This document shows positions 63,729 through 64,000 of a stretch of 64,000 bases of DNA, piece by piece; positions within the stretch are counted from its first letter, which is position 1; each line of letters opens with the position of its first letter. Source of the stretch: Ceratorhiza oryzae-sativae (taxonomy: Eukaryota > Basidiomycota > Agaricomycetes > Cantharellales > Ceratobasidiaceae); contig JARWMV010000232.1 of the NCBI GenBank assembly GCA_030998015.1, positions 2,914,001 through 2,978,000 of the forward strand, written 5' to 3'. A model generated the notes under the pieces. It searched no databases, had not been told where the DNA came from, and saw nothing but the letters and a program-made list of their open reading frames with translations. A program made the position numbers and the translations under genes.

Positions 63729-63824
63729 GATGGTGTGGATACGATGTGAGGGCCGGTCACGTGATCGTGGGCGCGTAGCTGGACGCGTCTATTGCAAATC
63801 GAAACTCTGCTGAACATCACCATC
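63729..63824. promoter_or_regulatory. Short divergent promoter
   Basis: 96 bp between two start codons. It contains GGTCACGTGATCGTGGG (63754-63770) with the palindrome TCACGTGA, an E-box of the kind bound by bHLH regulators; it is the best candidate site for both genes. Confidence 0.5.
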
Positions 63825-64000
63825 ATGTCTCGTCGAGCTCCGTCTGTGGCTCGCAAACCACCAAGTTCTTCAAGGGCCTCGTCCATTGCACGGCCAAGGA
63901 ATCAGTCGACTGCCCCCGCTGCTACTCCCTCTCAAATATCTGCACCTGCGCCCGTTCGTACTCCCAGCACGACGCAGTCTACCGACGAGAACACCGCCAA
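63825..64000 (+). CDS. 5' end of an unknown gene (partial)
   Basis: The ATG at 63825 opens a frame that runs off the window: MSRRAPSVARKPPSSSRASS, then a Pro/Ala/Thr/Ser-rich stretch. Basic and disordered at the start; no domain in the visible 58 residues. Confidence 0.55.
   Translation, partial: MSRRAPSVARKPPSSSRASSIARPRNQSTAPAATPSQISAPAPVRTPSTTQSTDENTA

Overview
The window is nuclear DNA from a filamentous basidiomycete. Genes are cut by many 49-65 bp GT-AG introns, some exons are only 7-30 bp, and the proteins are typical of Agaricomycetes. A Rhizoctonia/Ceratobasidium-type fungus is my best guess, but the sequence alone does not prove it. Exon models were built by hand from splice signals, reading-frame continuity and family motifs; for most multi-exon genes the exon lengths sum to an open frame.

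Layout: 1-513 is the 3' end of an unknown gene. 1.3-4.1 kb holds decayed genes: two cysteine-rich small secreted protein genes and an MTQ2/N6AMT1-like methyltransferase relic. 4.4-7.9 kb carries three tandem BTB/POZ paralogues. 8.3-15.5 kb has a DUF4203 membrane protein, a small four-helix membrane protein and eIF3h. 17.4-23.3 kb has an SPX-EXS phosphate exporter (SYG1/XPR1) in 22 exons and a divergent H2A/H2B pair. 24.1-27.0 kb is a Zn2Cys6 transcription factor. 27-42 kb is accessory sequence: an 8.2 kb DNA transposon, a histone H3 variant, an unknown membrane protein, a kinase-like pseudogene and a small hairpin element. 42.9-60.7 kb is a dense block: EMC7, an Itc1/ACF1-type remodeler subunit, a vacuolar amino-acid transporter, eIF3k, a WDR5/Swd3 protein, a GH18 chitinase with two chitin-binding modules and a PP2C phosphatase. 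The end holds another hairpin element, a small partial gene, a conserved small protein and the start of an unknown gene.

The main find is the element at 28725-36885. It has matching 20 bp terminal inverted repeats (19/20 identical) and a perfect 8 bp target-site duplication (CTGAACCC). It carries exactly two intact, divergently transcribed genes: a 1068-residue DUF6589-type protein and an 834-residue RecQ-like helicase. Each end also folds back on itself, because a second inverted copy of the repeat lies inside it. I infer a recently mobile two-gene transposon with DUF6589 as candidate transposase and the helicase as partner.

Other points: the H3 gene has a duplicated Lys-Ser-Ala around K27 and a four-residue longer tail. 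Several otherwise well conserved genes carry exactly one single-base frameshift (eIF3h, WDR5, DUF4203, and others), which looks more like residual sequence error than pseudogenisation and should be checked before those genes are called broken.
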